NCBI GenBank assembly: GCA_023392645.1
Contig: JAEVYR010000296.1
Coordinates: 1 to 6,217 of the forward strand
DNA length: 6,217 nucleotides
Reading direction: 5' to 3'
Source of the DNA: Chloroflexota bacterium
Lineage (GTDB): Bacteria; Chloroflexota; Chloroflexia; Thermomicrobiales; UBA6265
Shown: positions 5,644 to 6,217 of the stretch, piece after piece
How positions within the stretch are numbered: the stretch's first letter is position 1
Layout: each line of letters begins with the position of its first letter
The notes under the pieces: generated by a model
What the model saw: the letters and a program-made list of their open reading frames with translations, nothing else
Database searches by the model: none
What the model was told of the DNA's origin: nothing
Program-made: the position numbers and the translations under genes

Positions 5644-6217
5644 GCTGGCGGTGCCGCCGGCCAGCGTTATGGCGTCGAGTTTCGGCGCGCCGCGCCGGCG
5701 CTCTTCGCGATACCGGTCGACCACGAACAGGGCGTAGTCGATCCCGACCGCGAGACCGATCATCGTGATCATGTTCGACACGATGAACGACAGCTCGAAG
5801 ACCTGGCTGACGAGCGCGGTGAGACCGAAGGCGATCGCGATCGTCATCACCGCGAGGATGATAGGAACGGATGCCGCCACGAGCGCGCCGAAGACGACGA
5901 GCAGGATGACGAAGGCCACACCGGCGCCGATGCCCTCGCCACGCGCGAGGTCTTCCTCGACGATCGTGGTGGTTTCGTGGTTGAGGCTGCCGTCGCCCAC
6001 GGTGAGGATCTCGAATCCTGGCGATGCCTCGCGCTGACCGTGGACGAGGGCGACGAAGTCATCACCGTGCTCGACCGCCTCTTCGAGCGATCCGGTCAAG
6101 GTGACGGGAATGATCGTCGTGTGCTTCTTGTCGGAGAGGAGGTTCGCCGCGGCGCCGGGGTCCTGACTGGCCATCTCGTAGTAGTTCGTGGCGCCGGCCA
6201 CGATCTCGGTGTCGGCG
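5641..6217 (-). CDS. MmpL/YdfJ-type RND-superfamily transporter, N-terminal part (cut by window edge, ends at in-frame stop)
   Basis: The frame is open to the right edge, so the true start is beyond the window. The 192 complete codons visible encode the end of the first extracytoplasmic loop domain ('TTIIPVTLTGSLEEAVEHGDDF', then 'PGFEILTVGDGSL'). They then encode the helix pair GIGAGVAFVILLVVFGALVA and SVPIILAVMTIAIAFGLTAL, and the strongly conserved 'NMITMIGLAVGIDYALFVV' helix followed by DRYREERRRG. GIDY (D at 5737-5739) is the first of the two Asp-Tyr proton-relay motifs of MmpL proteins. The basic cytoplasmic segment after it leads into the next helix, but a TAG at 5641-5643 stops the frame there. 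Roughly 100 N-terminal residues, including helix 1, are estimated to lie outside. A GTG at 6199-6201 could be mistaken for the start, but the family pattern shows the protein continues upstream. Read together with the frame ending at 4237, this is one transporter of about 760 residues. The substrate cannot be inferred. Confidence 0.9.
   Translation of the reverse strand, partial: ADTEIVAGATNYYEMASQDPGAAANLLSDKKHTTIIPVTLTGSLEEAVEHGDDFVALVHGQREASPGFEILTVGDGSLNHETTTIVEEDLARGEGIGAGVAFVILLVVFGALVAASVPIILAVMTIAIAFGLTALVSQVFELSFIVSNMITMIGLAVGIDYALFVVDRYREERRRGAPKLDAITLAGGTAS

Noticed and set aside
1..6217. CRISPR arrays, tRNA genes, insertion sequences, phage genes or defence-like gene clusters
   Set aside because: No regularly spaced repeats, cloverleaf-like segments, transposase motifs or nuclease/helicase/toxin-type proteins were seen on either strand. 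All real coding space is taken by folC, the GAF protein, the VC0807-family protein and the transporter.

Overview
The window is a GC-rich stretch of bacterial chromosome with ordinary gene content. Codons end mostly in G or C, and both strands carry many spurious long open frames because of this. The FolC and triple-GAF sequences resemble what I recall from Chloroflexota (Thermomicrobia-like) proteins. That placement is an impression from protein style, not a search result. No tRNA, rRNA, CRISPR array, insertion sequence or phage gene is visible.

Layout from left to right. Positions 1-23 may hold the last codons of a plus-strand gene that ends just inside the window. It is followed by a strong inverted repeat (57-79) in the convergent gap. 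A minus-strand operon then runs from 3135 down to 92: folC (folylpolyglutamate/dihydrofolate synthase) followed by a 533-residue protein with about three GAF domains and no visible output domain. The two genes overlap by four bases (ATGA), which fixes the start of the second gene and implies translational coupling. A 152-base divergent gap (3136-3287) carries a convincing sigma70-type promoter for folC with an imperfect palindrome over its -10 box. From 3288 to 3974 on the plus strand lies a six-helix membrane protein of the VC0807 family, of unknown function, followed by a terminator-like hairpin at 4008-4033. The gap 4041-4236 holds a GC-rich hairpin and no credible gene. From 4237 to the right edge on the minus strand runs a large MmpL/YdfJ-type RND-superfamily transporter whose N-terminus lies beyond the window.

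The most unusual feature is in that transporter. A single in-frame TAG (5641-5643) splits the reading frame exactly between conserved transmembrane segments. Reading through it restores an uninterrupted, family-typical protein. It is therefore a recent nonsense mutation, a sequencing or assembly error, or, less likely, a recoded stop. The second point of interest is the output-less multi-GAF protein tightly coupled to folC. I see no strong evidence for a new multi-gene system.
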